Assembly: GCF_016807805.1 (NCBI RefSeq)
Contig: NZ_CP063362.1
Location: 3,080,501 to 3,144,500, forward strand
Reading direction: 5' to 3'
Length of the DNA: 64,000 bases
Source: Xanthobacter dioxanivorans
GTDB taxonomy: Bacteria; Pseudomonadota; Alphaproteobacteria; Rhizobiales; Xanthobacteraceae
Shown: positions 34,854 to 44,220 of the stretch, one piece after another
Position numbering within the stretch: position 1 is the first letter of the stretch
Layout: each line of letters begins with the position of its first letter
Program-made: the position numbers and the translations under genes
The notes under the pieces: generated by a model
Told to the model about the DNA's origin: nothing
Seen by the model: only the letters and a program-made list of their open reading frames with translations
Database searches by the model: none

Positions 34854-36509
34854 ATGGATGATCTGTTCCGGGCGCACGCCGCGCTCCTGGATGCGGCCGT
34901 TGCGGCGGCGCGCGACCGGGGGTTCTGGTCCGCCTTTCCCGAAAATCCGAAGGCCTATCCCGAGGGCGCCGCGGCGGCCGGCGCGGCGGCGTTCGAGGCG
35001 CTGGTGAACCGGCCCTTCGACCTCGGCGGGACGGCAGACGTGCCGGCGCGGCAAGTGGGGTCCGAGGTCTCGCCCTTCGGCCCGGCGCTCGGCATCACCT
35101 ATCCCGCGCGGCCGGCGGACGATCTCGTCGACGCCGCGGAACGGGCGCTTCAGGCCTGGGCCGCCGCTCCGGTGGAGCGCCGCGTGGGCATCGCGCTCGA
35201 AATCCTCGTCCGGCTCAACCGCGAGAGCTTCCTCATCGCCAAGGCGGTGGAGCACACCACGGGGCAGGCGCCCGCCATGGCCTTCCAGGCCGGCGGCCCG
35301 CACGCGCAGGATCGCGGGCTGGAGGCGGTGGCCTACGCCTATGCGGAGATGTCACGCGTGCCCGGGGCGGTGCTCTGGGAGAAGCCCATGGGGCGTTCCT
35401 CCATCCGCCTCGACAAGGATTTTCACGTGGTGCCACGGGGCGTCGGCCTCGTCATCGGCTGCGCCACCTTTCCCACCTGGAACAGCTATCCGGCGCTCTT
35501 TGCCGACCTCGCCACCGGCAATGCAGTGATCGTGAAGCCGCACCCGGCGGCGATCCTGCCGCTCGCCGTGACGGTGCGGATCGGACGGCAGGTGCTGGCG
35601 GAGCAGGGCTTCGACCCCGATGTCCTGCAACTCGCCCCCGATACCGCGGAGGCGCCGCTGGCCAAGGACCTCGCCACCCATCGGGGTGTGGGCATCGTCG
35701 ATTTCACCGGCTCCTCGGCCTTCGGCGGCTGGCTCAGGGCGAACGTGAGGGACAAGCTCGTCTTCACCGAGGAGGCGGGGGTGAACACCATCGTCATCGC
35801 CTCCACCGATGCCTTCTCGGCCATGTGCCAGAACATCGCCTTCTCGCTGTCGCTCTATAGCGGGCAGATGTGCACGGCGCCGCAGACGATCTTCGTGCCG
35901 GCCTCCGGCATCGCCACCGACGAAGGCCACAGGAGCTTCGGCGAGGTGGGGTCCGGCATCGCCAGCGCCATCGACGTCCTGCTGTCGGATCCGGCCCGCG
36001 CGGCGGCGGTGCTCGGCGCCATCCAGAACCCGGCGACCCTCGCCCGCATCGATGCGGCGCGCGGCCTCGGCCGCATCGTGCGCGACAGCGCCGCGCTGCA
36101 GGTGGAGGGCGCGCGCACCGCGACGCCGCTGCTGCTGGCCGTGGCCGCCGAGGACGAGGCGGCCTGGCTGGAGGAGCGCTTCGGTCCCATCGCCTTCGTG
36201 GTGGCGGTGCAGGATGCGCAGGACGCCGTCGCCCGCGCCACCCGCGCGGCGCGGGAGAAGGGCGCCATCACCGCCGCCCTCTACAGCACCGACGCCGCCG
36301 AAATCGAGCGGGCCATTCCGGCCTATGCGCGGGCCGGCGTCGCTCTCTCGGTGAACCTCACCGGCGGCATCTACGTGAACCAGAGCGCCGCGTTCAGCGA
36401 CTACCACGTCTCCGGCGCCAACCCCGCCGGCAATGCCTGCCTGACGGACGCGGCCTTCGTGGCCGGCCGCTTCCGCGTGGTGTGCGTGCGCCGTCCCGCC
36501 GCCGCCTGA
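34854..36509 (+). CDS. paaN: PaaN, phenylacetate degradation aldehyde dehydrogenase-like protein
   Basis: 551-residue protein of the PaaN family (aldehyde dehydrogenase superfamily without the MaoC domain of PaaZ). Recognisable blocks: AKAVEHTTGQAPAMAFQAGG, PKGVGL-like VPRGVGLVIGCATFPTWNSY, GNAVIVKPHPAAILPLAVTV, IVDFTGSSAFGGWLRANVRD and SLYSGQMCTAPQTIFVPASG with the candidate catalytic Cys in GQMCT. Its exact role is unclear because PaaZ, encoded in the same operon, performs the known ring-opening and oxidation. It starts a four-gene plus-strand operon. Possibly acts on a side-product aldehyde. Confidence 0.9.
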   Translation: MDDLFRAHAALLDAAVAAARDRGFWSAFPENPKAYPEGAAAAGAAAFEALVNRPFDLGGTADVPARQVGSEVSPFGPALGITYPARPADDLVDAAERALQAWAAAPVERRVGIALEILVRLNRESFLIAKAVEHTTGQAPAMAFQAGGPHAQDRGLEAVAYAYAEMSRVPGAVLWEKPMGRSSIRLDKDFHVVPRGVGLVIGCATFPTWNSYPALFADLATGNAVIVKPHPAAILPLAVTVRIGRQVLAEQGFDPDVLQLAPDTAEAPLAKDLATHRGVGIVDFTGSSAFGGWLRANVRDKLVFTEEAGVNTIVIASTDAFSAMCQNIAFSLSLYSGQMCTAPQTIFVPASGIATDEGHRSFGEVGSGIASAIDVLLSDPARAAAVLGAIQNPATLARIDAARGLGRIVRDSAALQVEGARTATPLLLAVAAEDEAAWLEERFGPIAFVVAVQDAQDAVARATRAAREKGAITAALYSTDAAEIERAIPAYARAGVALSVNLTGGIYVNQSAAFSDYHVSGANPAGNACLTDAAFVAGRFRVVCVRRPAAA

Positions 36510-36533
36510 ACCCGAGCCCTTCCGGAGACTACC

Positions 36534-37742
36534 ATGGCCGACGCCTTCATCTGCGACTTCGCGCGTACACCCATCGGCCGCTATGCCGGCGCCCTCAAGG
36601 ACGTGCGGGCGGACGACCTCGCCGCCCATCCCATCCGCGTGCTGAAGGCGCGCAATGCCGGCGTGGACTGGGAGGCGGTGGACGACGTCATCCTTGGCTG
36701 CGCCAACCAGGCGGGCGAGGACAATCGCGACGTGGCGCGCATGGCGGCGCTCTTGGCCGGCCTGCCGGTGAGCGCGCCGGGGACCACCGTCAACCGCCTG
36801 TGCGGCTCCGGTCTCGATGCGGTGGGCATCGGCGCCCGGGCGATCATGACGGGGGATGCCGACCTCATCATCGCGGGCGGGGTGGAGAGCATGACCCGCG
36901 CCCCCTTCGTGATGGGCAAGGCGGGAGAGGCCTTCTCCCGCCAGGCGGAGGTGTTCGACACCACCATCGGCTGGCGCTTCGTCAACCCGCTGATGAAGAC
37001 GCAGTACGGCGTGGATTCCATGCCGGAGACCGGCGAGAACGTGGCCGAGGACTTCCGGATCTCCCGCGCCGACCAGGACCTGTTCGCCTGGCGCTCGCAG
37101 CAGCGCGCCAAGGCGGCGCAGGAGGCCGGCTTCTTCGCCCGCGAGATCGCGCCGGTGGAGGTGAAGGGGAAGAAGGGCGCGGTGAGCGTCGTGGACAGGG
37201 ACGAGCATCCGCGCGCCGACACCACGCTGGAGCAGCTCGCCGCGCTGAAGACGCCGTTCCGCAAGACCGGCGGCACGGTCACCGCCGGCAACGCCTCCGG
37301 GGTCAATGACGGGGCGGGCGCGCTGATCCTCGCCTCCGAGGCGGCGGCGCGGAAATACGGCCTCACCCCCCGCGCCCGGCTGGTGTCGGTGGTGCAGGCG
37401 GGGGTGCCGCCGCGCATCATGGGCATCGGCCCCGCGCCGGCCACCCGCAAGCTGCTGGAGAGGAACGGGCTTTCCCTCTCCGACATCGACCTTTTCGAGC
37501 TCAACGAGGCCTTCGCCTCGCAGGCGCTGGCGGTGCTGCGCCAGCTCGGCCTGCCGGACGACGCCGAGCATGTGAACCCCCATGGCGGGGCCATCGCGCT
37601 GGGCCATCCCCTCGGCATGTCCGGCGCCCGCCTCGCCATGACGGCGGTCAGCGCGCTGGAGGTGCGCGGGGGCAAGCGGGCGGTCGCCACCATGTGCATC
37701 GGTGTCGGCCAGGGCATTGCGGCCCTTGTTGAGAAGGTTTGA
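36534..37742 (+). CDS. paaJ: 3-oxoadipyl-CoA / 3-oxo-5,6-dehydrosuberyl-CoA thiolase
   Basis: Thiolase of 402 residues, PcaF/PaaJ type, performing the CoA-dependent cleavages in the lower phenylacetate pathway. Nucleophile Cys90 in [20 protein letters not shown]; then [15 protein letters not shown]; His in [20 protein letters not shown]; second Cys in [36 protein letters not shown] is the canonical NEAF block. It is 24 bp after paaN and 3 bp before the hydratase/dehydrogenase gene. The same enzyme may serve the beta-ketoadipate route. Confidence 0.93.
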   Translation: MADAFICDFARTPIGRYAGALKDVRADDLAAHPIRVLKARNAGVDWEAVDDVILGCANQAGEDNRDVARMAALLAGLPVSAPGTTVNRLCGSGLDAVGIGARAIMTGDADLIIAGGVESMTRAPFVMGKAGEAFSRQAEVFDTTIGWRFVNPLMKTQYGVDSMPETGENVAEDFRISRADQDLFAWRSQQRAKAAQEAGFFAREIAPVEVKGKKGAVSVVDRDEHPRADTTLEQLAALKTPFRKTGGTVTAGNASGVNDGAGALILASEAAARKYGLTPRARLVSVVQAGVPPRIMGIGPAPATRKLLERNGLSLSDIDLFELNEAFASQALAVLRQLGLPDDAEHVNPHGGAIALGHPLGMSGARLAMTAVSALEVRGGKRAVATMCIGVGQGIAALVEKV

Positions 37743-37745
37743 TCC

Positions 37746-39836
37746 ATGGACGCCGTGAGCTCTCCGGTCACCGTGACCCGCCATGGCGCGGTGGCGGTGA
37801 TCGGCATCGACCATCCGCCGGTGAACGCGCTGTCGACGGGCGTGCGGCAGGGCCTGCTGGATGCGGTGCGGGTCCTTGATGGTGACCCGCAGGTGGCGGC
37901 GCTGGTCATCAGCGGCGGGGCGGGGCGGTTCATCGCCGGCGCCGACATCCGCGAGATGAGCCTGCCGCCGGGCCCGCCCCTGCTGCCCGACGTGGTGGCG
38001 GCCATCGATGGCTGCGCCAAGCCGGTGGTGGCGGCGCTCGACGGCGCCGCGCTGGGCGGCGGCTGCGAGATCGCGCTGGCCTGCGACCTCAGGCTCGCCG
38101 GGCCGAAGGCGCTGGTGGGCCTCACCGAGACCCGCCTCGGCCTCATCCCCGGCGCCGGCGGCACCCAGCGTCTGCCCCGCCTCACAGGGGTGGCCGAAGC
38201 CATCGCCCTGGTCTGCGAGGGCCGGGTGCTGAAGGCGAGGGACGCCCTCGCCCTGGGCCTCGTCGACGCGGTGGAGGGCGATGTCCTCGCCGCCGCCATC
38301 GCGCGCGCGCCGGCAACCGCCAAGCGCCGGCTCTCGGCGCTGCCGGTGCCGCCGGGGGACAAGGACGCGGAAGCCGCCGCCATCGCCCGCGCCCGCAAGG
38401 GAGCGAAGGGCATGCCGGCCATCGAAGAGGCGATCCGGGTCATCCGCGCGGCGGAGGCGGGCGACTTCGCCGCCGGCCTCGCCGCCGAGCGCGCCGCCTT
38501 CCTCGCCTTGCGCGAGAGCGCCGAGGCCAAGGCCCTGCGCCACCTGTTCTTCGCCGAGCGCGAGGCCGGCAAGGTGCCGGGGCTGGAAGGGGTGGCGGCG
38601 CGGCCGGTGGCTTCGGTCGCGGTGATCGGCGCCGGCACCATGGGGGCGGGCATCGCCGTGGCCCTGGCCGATGCCGGGCTCGCGGTCACCCTGGTGGAGC
38701 GGGACGACGAGGCGGCAGTGGCCGGCCTCGGCCGGGTGCGCGCCGTCTACGAGCGGCAGGTGAAGAGCGGGCGCATCAGCGCGGCGCAGGGCGCGGAGCG
38801 CCTCGCCCGCGTCACCCCCACCGCCGACTGGGGCCGGCTCGCTTCCGTGGACCTCGTCATCGAGGCCGCGTTCGAGGACCTGGCGGTGAAGACCGACATC
38901 TTCCGCCGCCTCGACGCCATCGCCCGGCCCGGCGCGGTGCTGGCCACCAACACCTCCTATCTCGACCTCGACGCCATCGCCGCCGCCACCGCCCGGCCGC
39001 AGGACGTGGTGGGCCTGCACTTCTTCGCCCCGGCCAACATCATGAAGCTGCTGGAGGTGGTGAAGGCGGCCCGCACCGCGCCGGACGTGCTCGCCACGGC
39101 CCTGGCGCTGGGCAAGAAGATGGGCAAGCAGGCGATCGTGGCGGGCAATTGCGACGGCTTCATCGGCAACCGCATCTATGCGCTCTACCGCCGCCACGCG
39201 GAAGTTCTGGTGGAGGACGGCGCCTCACCGCAAGACGTGGACGCGGCGCTGGAGGCCTACGGCTTCGCCATGGGCCTCTTCGCGGTCTCGGACATGTCCG
39301 GCCTCGACATCGCCTATGCCATGAGGAAGCGCCGGGCGGCGACGCGCGATCCGGGCGAGCGCTATGTCGACATCGCCGACCGGCTGGTGGAGGCGGGCCG
39401 GCTCGGCCGCAAGACCGGCGCCGGCTGGTACGCCTATGACGCGGCCGGCAACCGCGCCCCCGATCCCCTCGTCACGCAGGTGATCGAGCAGGCCCGCGCG
39501 GCGAAGGGCATCACCCCCCGCAGCTTCACCGCCGAGCAAATCCAGCGGCGCCTCCTCGCCGTCATGGCCAGCGAGGGGGCGAAGGTGCTCGCCGAGGGCA
39601 TCGCGCTTCGCGCCTCCGACATCGATCTCGCCTTCGTCAACGGCTACGGCTTCCCGCGCATCAAGGGCGGGCCCATGTGGGCCGCCGATGCGATGGGGCT
39701 GAAGGCCGTCCTCAGGGAAATGGAATCGGCCCATGCGGCCGCAGGCGCCGGCTCCGAGCCCGCACCCCTGCTCGTGGAACTGGCAACGCACGGCGGCACC
39801 TTCGCCGGATGGCATCAGGGAGGACAACAAGAATGA
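37746..39836 (+). CDS. fused enoyl-CoA hydratase / 3-hydroxyacyl-CoA dehydrogenase
   Basis: Bifunctional beta-oxidation protein of 696 residues (FadB/FadJ-like layout). N-terminal crotonase domain about 1-190: ISGGAGRFIAGADIREMSLP, ALDGAALGGGCEIALACDLR, LTETRLGLIPGAGGTQRLPR. NAD-binding Rossmann domain from about residue 290: VAVIGAGTMGAGIAVALADA; catalytic His in VVGLHFFAPANIMKLLEVVK; C-terminal dehydrogenase domains end near 660. In this operon it probably replaces separate PaaF and PaaH, hydrating 2,3-dehydroadipyl-CoA and oxidising the 3-hydroxy product. Its stop overlaps the paaZ start (ATGA). Confidence 0.92.
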   Translation: MDAVSSPVTVTRHGAVAVIGIDHPPVNALSTGVRQGLLDAVRVLDGDPQVAALVISGGAGRFIAGADIREMSLPPGPPLLPDVVAAIDGCAKPVVAALDGAALGGGCEIALACDLRLAGPKALVGLTETRLGLIPGAGGTQRLPRLTGVAEAIALVCEGRVLKARDALALGLVDAVEGDVLAAAIARAPATAKRRLSALPVPPGDKDAEAAAIARARKGAKGMPAIEEAIRVIRAAEAGDFAAGLAAERAAFLALRESAEAKALRHLFFAEREAGKVPGLEGVAARPVASVAVIGAGTMGAGIAVALADAGLAVTLVERDDEAAVAGLGRVRAVYERQVKSGRISAAQGAERLARVTPTADWGRLASVDLVIEAAFEDLAVKTDIFRRLDAIARPGAVLATNTSYLDLDAIAAATARPQDVVGLHFFAPANIMKLLEVVKAARTAPDVLATALALGKKMGKQAIVAGNCDGFIGNRIYALYRRHAEVLVEDGASPQDVDAALEAYGFAMGLFAVSDMSGLDIAYAMRKRRAATRDPGERYVDIADRLVEAGRLGRKTGAGWYAYDAAGNRAPDPLVTQVIEQARAAKGITPRSFTAEQIQRRLLAVMASEGAKVLAEGIALRASDIDLAFVNGYGFPRIKGGPMWAADAMGLKAVLREMESAHAAAGAGSEPAPLLVELATHGGTFAGWHQGGQQE

Positions 39837-41896
39837 CCCGGATCCTCAACAGCTACGCCTTCGACCGCTGGTTCGCGCCGGCTGCCGGTCTTGTGGACAT
39901 TCCCAGTGCCATCGACGGCCGCGTCGTGGCGCGCACGTCCACGCAGGGGCTCGATCTCGGCGCCATGGTGCACCACGCCCGGACGGTGGGCGGCCCCGCG
40001 CTGCGGGCGCTCACCTTCCACCAGCGCGCCGACCTGCTGAAGGCGCTCGCGGCGCATCTCTCCGCCCACAAGGAGGCGCTCTACGCCCTCGCAGCCGACA
40101 CCGGGGCGACCAAGCGCGACAATTTCTTCGACATCGACGGCGGCATCGGCACCCTCTACGCCTATGCCTCGCGCGGGCGGCGGGAGCTGCCGGGCGAGCG
40201 CTTCGTGGTGGAGGGCGGGCCGGAAGGCCTCTCCAAGGGCGGCACCTTCATCGGCCTGCACATCCTCACCCCGCTCCAGGGGGTGGCGGTGCATGTGAAC
40301 GCCTTCAACTTCCCCTGCTGGGGCATGCTGGAGAAGCTCGCTCCCGCCATTCTCGCCGGCGTGCCGGTCATCACCAAGCCGGCGACCGCCACCTCCTACG
40401 TGGCGGAAGCGGTGGTGCGGCTCATCGTCGACGCGGGCATCCTGCCAAGGGGCGCGCTGCAGTTCGTCTGCGGCGCCGCCGGCGACCTCCTCGACCATCT
40501 GGCCGGGCAGGACGTGCTCTCCTTCACTGGCTCGGCCGAGACCTCGCAGGCGCTGCGCGACCATCCGGCGGTCTCGCGCAACGCGGTGCGCTTCATCGCC
40601 GAGCGCGATTCGCTCAACGCCGCCGTGCTCGGCCCGGACGCGGTGGAGGGCACGCCCGAGTTCGACCTCTTCGTGAAGGAGGCGGTGCGCGAGATGACGG
40701 TGAAAGCGGGCCAGAAATGCACCGCCATCCGCCGCATCCTCGTGCCCCGCGCGCAGGAAGGCGCGGTGATCGCCGCGCTGAAGGCGGGCCTTGCCGGCGT
40801 GAGCGTGGGCGATCCGCGGCGCGAGGACGTGCGCATGGGTCCGCTGGCGAGCCTCGCCCAGCGGGCGGCGGCGCGCGCGGCGGTGGCGCGGATCGCGAAG
40901 GAAGCGGAGATCGTCTTCGGCGATCCCGAGGTCGTCGCGCCCCTCGGCGCGGATGCGCAGGCGGGCGCCTTCATGGCACCGGTGCTGCTGCGCTGCCCTT
41001 CGCCGCTTGCGGCGGTGGCTCCCCATGGGGTGGAGGCCTTCGGGCCGGTGGCCACTGTCATGGCCTATGACGGGCTCGACGAGGCGGTGGCGCTGGTGGC
41101 CAAGGGCGAGGGCAGCCTCGTCGCCTCGGTGTGCACCCACGATCCCGAGGTGGCGCGGGAGCTGGTGTTCGGCATCGCCGCCTATCACGGCCGCCTGCTG
41201 GTGCTGGACCGGGACTGCGCCAAGGAATCCACCGGCCACGGCTCGCCGATGCCGGGCCTCGTGCACGGCGGGCCCGGGCGGGCCGGTGGCGGCGAGGAGA
41301 TGGGCGGCCTGCGGGGCGTGTTCCACTATCTCCAGCGCACGGCCATCGAGGGCTCCCCGGCGCGGCTCTCGGCCCTCACCGGAACCTGGCTGTCGGGCGC
41401 GCCGGCGCCGGTGACCGCCGAGCACCCCTTCAAGCGGGACTATGAGGGGCTTTCCATCGGCGACACGGTGGAGACGGGCTCGCGCACCATCTCGCTGGAG
41501 GACATCGAGCACTTCGCCCATTTCACCGGCGACACCTTTTATGCCCACATGGACGAGGCGGCGGCCAAGGCCAATCCATTCTTCCCCGGCCGGGTCGCCC
41601 ACGGCTACCTCATCCTGTCGTTCGCCGCCGGCCTGTTCGTGGATCCGGCGCCGGGGCCGCTGCTCGCCAATTACGGGCTCGACACCCTGCGCTTCCTGAA
41701 GCCGGTGTCGCCGGGGGATGCGATCCGGGTGCGGCTGACGGTCAAGCACAAGCAGCCGGGCCGCAAGCCGGAATATGGCGAGGTGCGCTGGGACGCGGAG
41801 GTGTTCAACCAGAACGGGGAGACCGTAGCGCGCTACGAGCTGCTCACCATGAGCGCGCGCCGGCCGCCGGCGGAGGCCCTGCGGGAGGCGGTCTGA
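39833..41896 (+). CDS. paaZ: PaaZ, oxepin-CoA hydrolase / semialdehyde dehydrogenase
   Basis: Bifunctional ring-opening enzyme, 687 residues (E. coli PaaZ about 681). N-terminal aldehyde dehydrogenase domain about 1-520 with Glu257 (FIAERDSLNAAVLGPD) and Cys296 (KAGQKCTAIRRILVPR), next to the E. coli positions 256 and 295. C-terminal MaoC hot-dog domain about 535-680 with Asp/His pair in HFTGDTFYAHMDEAAAKANP and FFPGRVAHGYLILSF, which hydrolyses oxepin-CoA. It oxidises the resulting semialdehyde to 3-oxo-5,6-dehydrosuberyl-CoA. The ATG at 39833 overlaps the upstream stop by 4 bp and follows GGGAGGA. Last gene of the operon. Confidence 0.95.
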   Translation: MTRILNSYAFDRWFAPAAGLVDIPSAIDGRVVARTSTQGLDLGAMVHHARTVGGPALRALTFHQRADLLKALAAHLSAHKEALYALAADTGATKRDNFFDIDGGIGTLYAYASRGRRELPGERFVVEGGPEGLSKGGTFIGLHILTPLQGVAVHVNAFNFPCWGMLEKLAPAILAGVPVITKPATATSYVAEAVVRLIVDAGILPRGALQFVCGAAGDLLDHLAGQDVLSFTGSAETSQALRDHPAVSRNAVRFIAERDSLNAAVLGPDAVEGTPEFDLFVKEAVREMTVKAGQKCTAIRRILVPRAQEGAVIAALKAGLAGVSVGDPRREDVRMGPLASLAQRAAARAAVARIAKEAEIVFGDPEVVAPLGADAQAGAFMAPVLLRCPSPLAAVAPHGVEAFGPVATVMAYDGLDEAVALVAKGEGSLVASVCTHDPEVARELVFGIAAYHGRLLVLDRDCAKESTGHGSPMPGLVHGGPGRAGGGEEMGGLRGVFHYLQRTAIEGSPARLSALTGTWLSGAPAPVTAEHPFKRDYEGLSIGDTVETGSRTISLEDIEHFAHFTGDTFYAHMDEAAAKANPFFPGRVAHGYLILSFAAGLFVDPAPGPLLANYGLDTLRFLKPVSPGDAIRVRLTVKHKQPGRKPEYGEVRWDAEVFNQNGETVARYELLTMSARRPPAEALREAV

Positions 41897-41909
41897 CGCC
41901 ATCCGAACG

Positions 41910-41934
41910 GCGGGGGCGGCACGGCCGCCCCCGC
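41910..41934. terminator. perfect hairpin between convergent paaZ and aldo/keto reductase
   Basis: An 11-bp perfect stem GCGGGGGCGGC / GCCGCCCCCGC with a 3-nt loop fills most of the 43-bp gap between two convergent genes. No T-run on either side. Position and stability support a shared transcript-end signal. Confidence 0.6.
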
Positions 41935-41939
41935 TGATC

Positions 41940-42764
41940 TCAATCCCAGGCCGGCGCGAGGCCCTCGGGGCTCACCAGGCGCCCGTCCGGCCGGGCCAAT
42001 GCGGAGACCGCCGCCATTTCCTGCCCGGACAGGGCGAAATCGAAGATGGCGAAATTCTCCGCCGCCCGCGCCTCGCTCACCGTCTTGGACAGGGCGACGA
42101 GGCCCGGCTGCTGCACCACCCAGCGCAGCACCACCTGCGCCACCGAGCGGCCGTGCGCCGCGGCGATCTCCCTGAGCACCGGATCGGCCAGGACCTTGCC
42201 GTCCGCCATGATGAAATAGGCGGTGACGGAAAGGCCGGCGGCGCGGGCGGCGGCGACCACCTTCGACTGGTCGATATAGGGGTGCAGCTCCACCTGGTTG
42301 GTGACCAGCGGCGCCCGCGAGAGCTTCACCGCCTCTCCCATCAGCGCCGTGGTGAAGTTGGAGACGCCGATATGGCGCACCTTCCCGGCGTCCTTCACCT
42401 CGTTCAGCGCGCCGATCTGCTCGGCCAGCGGCACGGCGGCGTTGGGCCAGTGGAGCAGCAGCAGGTCCACGTGATCGGTCCTGAGCTTCTTCAGGCTCTC
42501 GTCCACGGAGGCGAGGAAGGCGGCGCGGGGATAGTTGGTCACCCATACCTTGGTGGTGAGGAAGATATCGCCGCGCGGCACGCCGGAGGCGGCGATCGCC
42601 GCGCCCACCTCGGCCTCGTTGCCATAGATCTGCGCCGTGTCCACGTGGCGGAAGCCGAGTTTCAGCGCGTGCGGCACCATGCGCAGCGTGTCGGCGGGGG
42701 AGACGCGGAAGGTGCCGAAGCCGATGGCGGGAATGGCGGCCCCGTTGGCGGTGACGGTGTGCAT
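41940..42764 (-). CDS. aldo/keto reductase (2,5-diketo-D-gluconate reductase-like)
   Basis: NADPH-dependent aldo/keto reductase of 274 residues, AKR5-like. Catalytic tetrad: Asp42 (GFRHVDTAQIYGNEAEVGAA), Tyr47, Lys72 (FLTTKVWVTNYPRA) and His105 (LLLLHWPN). The C-terminal part keeps GVSNFTTALMGEAVKLSRAP and NQVELHPYIDQSKVVAAARA. Cytoplasmic. It lies 14 bp downstream of the MFS exporter gene and is probably cotranscribed; both are divergent from a LysR regulator. The arrangement suggests detoxification or export of a carbonyl or sugar-derived compound. Substrate unknown. Confidence 0.9.
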   Translation of the reverse strand: MHTVTANGAAIPAIGFGTFRVSPADTLRMVPHALKLGFRHVDTAQIYGNEAEVGAAIAASGVPRGDIFLTTKVWVTNYPRAAFLASVDESLKKLRTDHVDLLLLHWPNAAVPLAEQIGALNEVKDAGKVRHIGVSNFTTALMGEAVKLSRAPLVTNQVELHPYIDQSKVVAAARAAGLSVTAYFIMADGKVLADPVLREIAAAHGRSVAQVVLRWVVQQPGLVALSKTVSEARAAENFAIFDFALSGQEMAAVSALARPDGRLVSPEGLAPAWD

Positions 42765-42778
42765 GACGTTTCCCTTCT

Positions 42779-43960
42779 TCAGATCTCGCAGAGGACGGCC
42801 TTCTTGCGGCCGTCGAGGGCGCCGCTCCACACGGTGAGCCCGAGGGCGCCGGCCACCATGATGCCGCCCACGATGGGGGTCGCGCCAAGGCCCAGCGGCG
42901 AGGCCACCACCAGCCCGCCGATCCATGCGCCGATGGCGATGCCCAGGTTGAAGGCGGCGATGTTGAGGGCGGACGCGGTGTCCACGGCGCTGGGACGATA
43001 CACCTTGGCAAGCTCCACCACATAGATCTGCAGGCCCGGCACGTTGGCGAACGACAGGAAGCCGAGGGCGGCCAGCGTCACCAGCGTTGCCAGCGGCGAG
43101 GGGGCGGTGAAGGCGAAGGCGACGAGGACGACGGCCTGGGCGCCGAACAGCAGCGTCAGCGCCTTCACCGGATCGCGGTCGGCGATGCGGCCGCCGGAGA
43201 GGTTCCCCGCCGCGATGGCGATGCCGTAGAGGACGAGGATGAGGCTGACCTGCGAGGCGGCGAAGCCGGTGATGGTCTCCAGGATGGAGGCCAGATAGGT
43301 GAAGGCGACGAAGGTGCCGCCATAACCCAGCGCCGTCATGCCGAAGGCGAGGAGCAGACGGCCGGAGCCCAGCACCCGCACCTGGTCGAGGAGCGAGGCG
43401 GCCGGCGCCTTGGGGATGTTGCGCGGCAGCAGCAGGGCGATGGCGATGAAGGCGATCACACCGAGCACCGCGACGCCGGCGAAGGTGGCGCGCCAGCCGA
43501 AGGTCTGGCCGATGAAGGTGCCCAGCGGCACGCCGGTCACGATGGCCACCGTCAACCCCATGAACATCAGGGCGATGGCGGAGGCCCGCCGGTTCTCCGG
43601 CACCAGGTCGGCGGCGATGGTGGAGCCCACCGAGAAGAAGACACCGTGGGCGAAGGCGGAGATGACCCGCGCGCCGAGCAGCATCTCGTAAGAGGGGCTC
43701 AGCGCCGCCAGCGTGTTTCCGGCGATGAACAGGGCCATCAGGCCGAGCAGCAGCGGCTTGCGCGCCACCTTGCCGGTAAGGGCGGTGAGGATGGGCGCGC
43801 CGAAGGTGACGCCGAGCGCGTAGACGCTGACGATCAGGCCGGCGAGCGGCAGGGTGATGCCGAGGTCCTTGGCCACGGTCGGCAGGAGGCCGACGATGAC
43901 GAACTCGGTGGTGCCGATCGCATAGGCCGCGATCGTGAGGGCGTAGAGGGCGATGGGCAT
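42779..43960 (-). CDS. MFS transporter, DHA1 family (AraJ/YdhP-like)
   Basis: Twelve-helix major facilitator exporter, 393 residues from ATG 43960 (MPIALYALTIAAYAIGTTEF), with GGGGA upstream. A further ATG at 43996 lacks support. The motif EFVIVGLLPTVAKDLGITLP is typical of sugar-efflux/chloramphenicol-type DHA1 permeases, and motif A appears as GKVARKPLLLGLMALFIAGN. The second half begins near LLAFGMTALGYGGTFVAFTY. Likely cotranscribed with the downstream aldo/keto reductase and controlled by the divergent LysR protein. The exported compound is not identifiable. Confidence 0.9.
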   Translation of the reverse strand: MPIALYALTIAAYAIGTTEFVIVGLLPTVAKDLGITLPLAGLIVSVYALGVTFGAPILTALTGKVARKPLLLGLMALFIAGNTLAALSPSYEMLLGARVISAFAHGVFFSVGSTIAADLVPENRRASAIALMFMGLTVAIVTGVPLGTFIGQTFGWRATFAGVAVLGVIAFIAIALLLPRNIPKAPAASLLDQVRVLGSGRLLLAFGMTALGYGGTFVAFTYLASILETITGFAASQVSLILVLYGIAIAAGNLSGGRIADRDPVKALTLLFGAQAVVLVAFAFTAPSPLATLVTLAALGFLSFANVPGLQIYVVELAKVYRPSAVDTASALNIAAFNLGIAIGAWIGGLVVASPLGLGATPIVGGIMVAGALGLTVWSGALDGRKKAVLCEI

Positions 43961-44220
43961 GGACTGTTCCCCTGTCCGGCGGGAGGCGCGCGGCATGCTT
44001 CAGTGAAGCCCGCCGACGCTCCGGCGCCTTGTCTGGACGCACGTCCTTCACGCGAAGCGCGGCCGTTTTCTTCGAAACAGCAGCGTCGGCGGAAGGCGGG
44101 ACGCGTGAAAACCGGCGCCCCGGGCGGGGTGCCGCTCGCAGCCAAGATGGGGCAGGGGGTGTTTCGCCTGAAGATGGCATTATGTAACAATGTCTTTGAA
44201 TTGAATTCATAGGTGGTGTC

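Noticed and set aside
35352..39197. A 1281-codon minus-strand frame under paaN, the thiolase and the fusion gene
   Set aside because: Shadow frame with no recognisable domain and typical antisense composition; the plus-strand genes are unambiguous.
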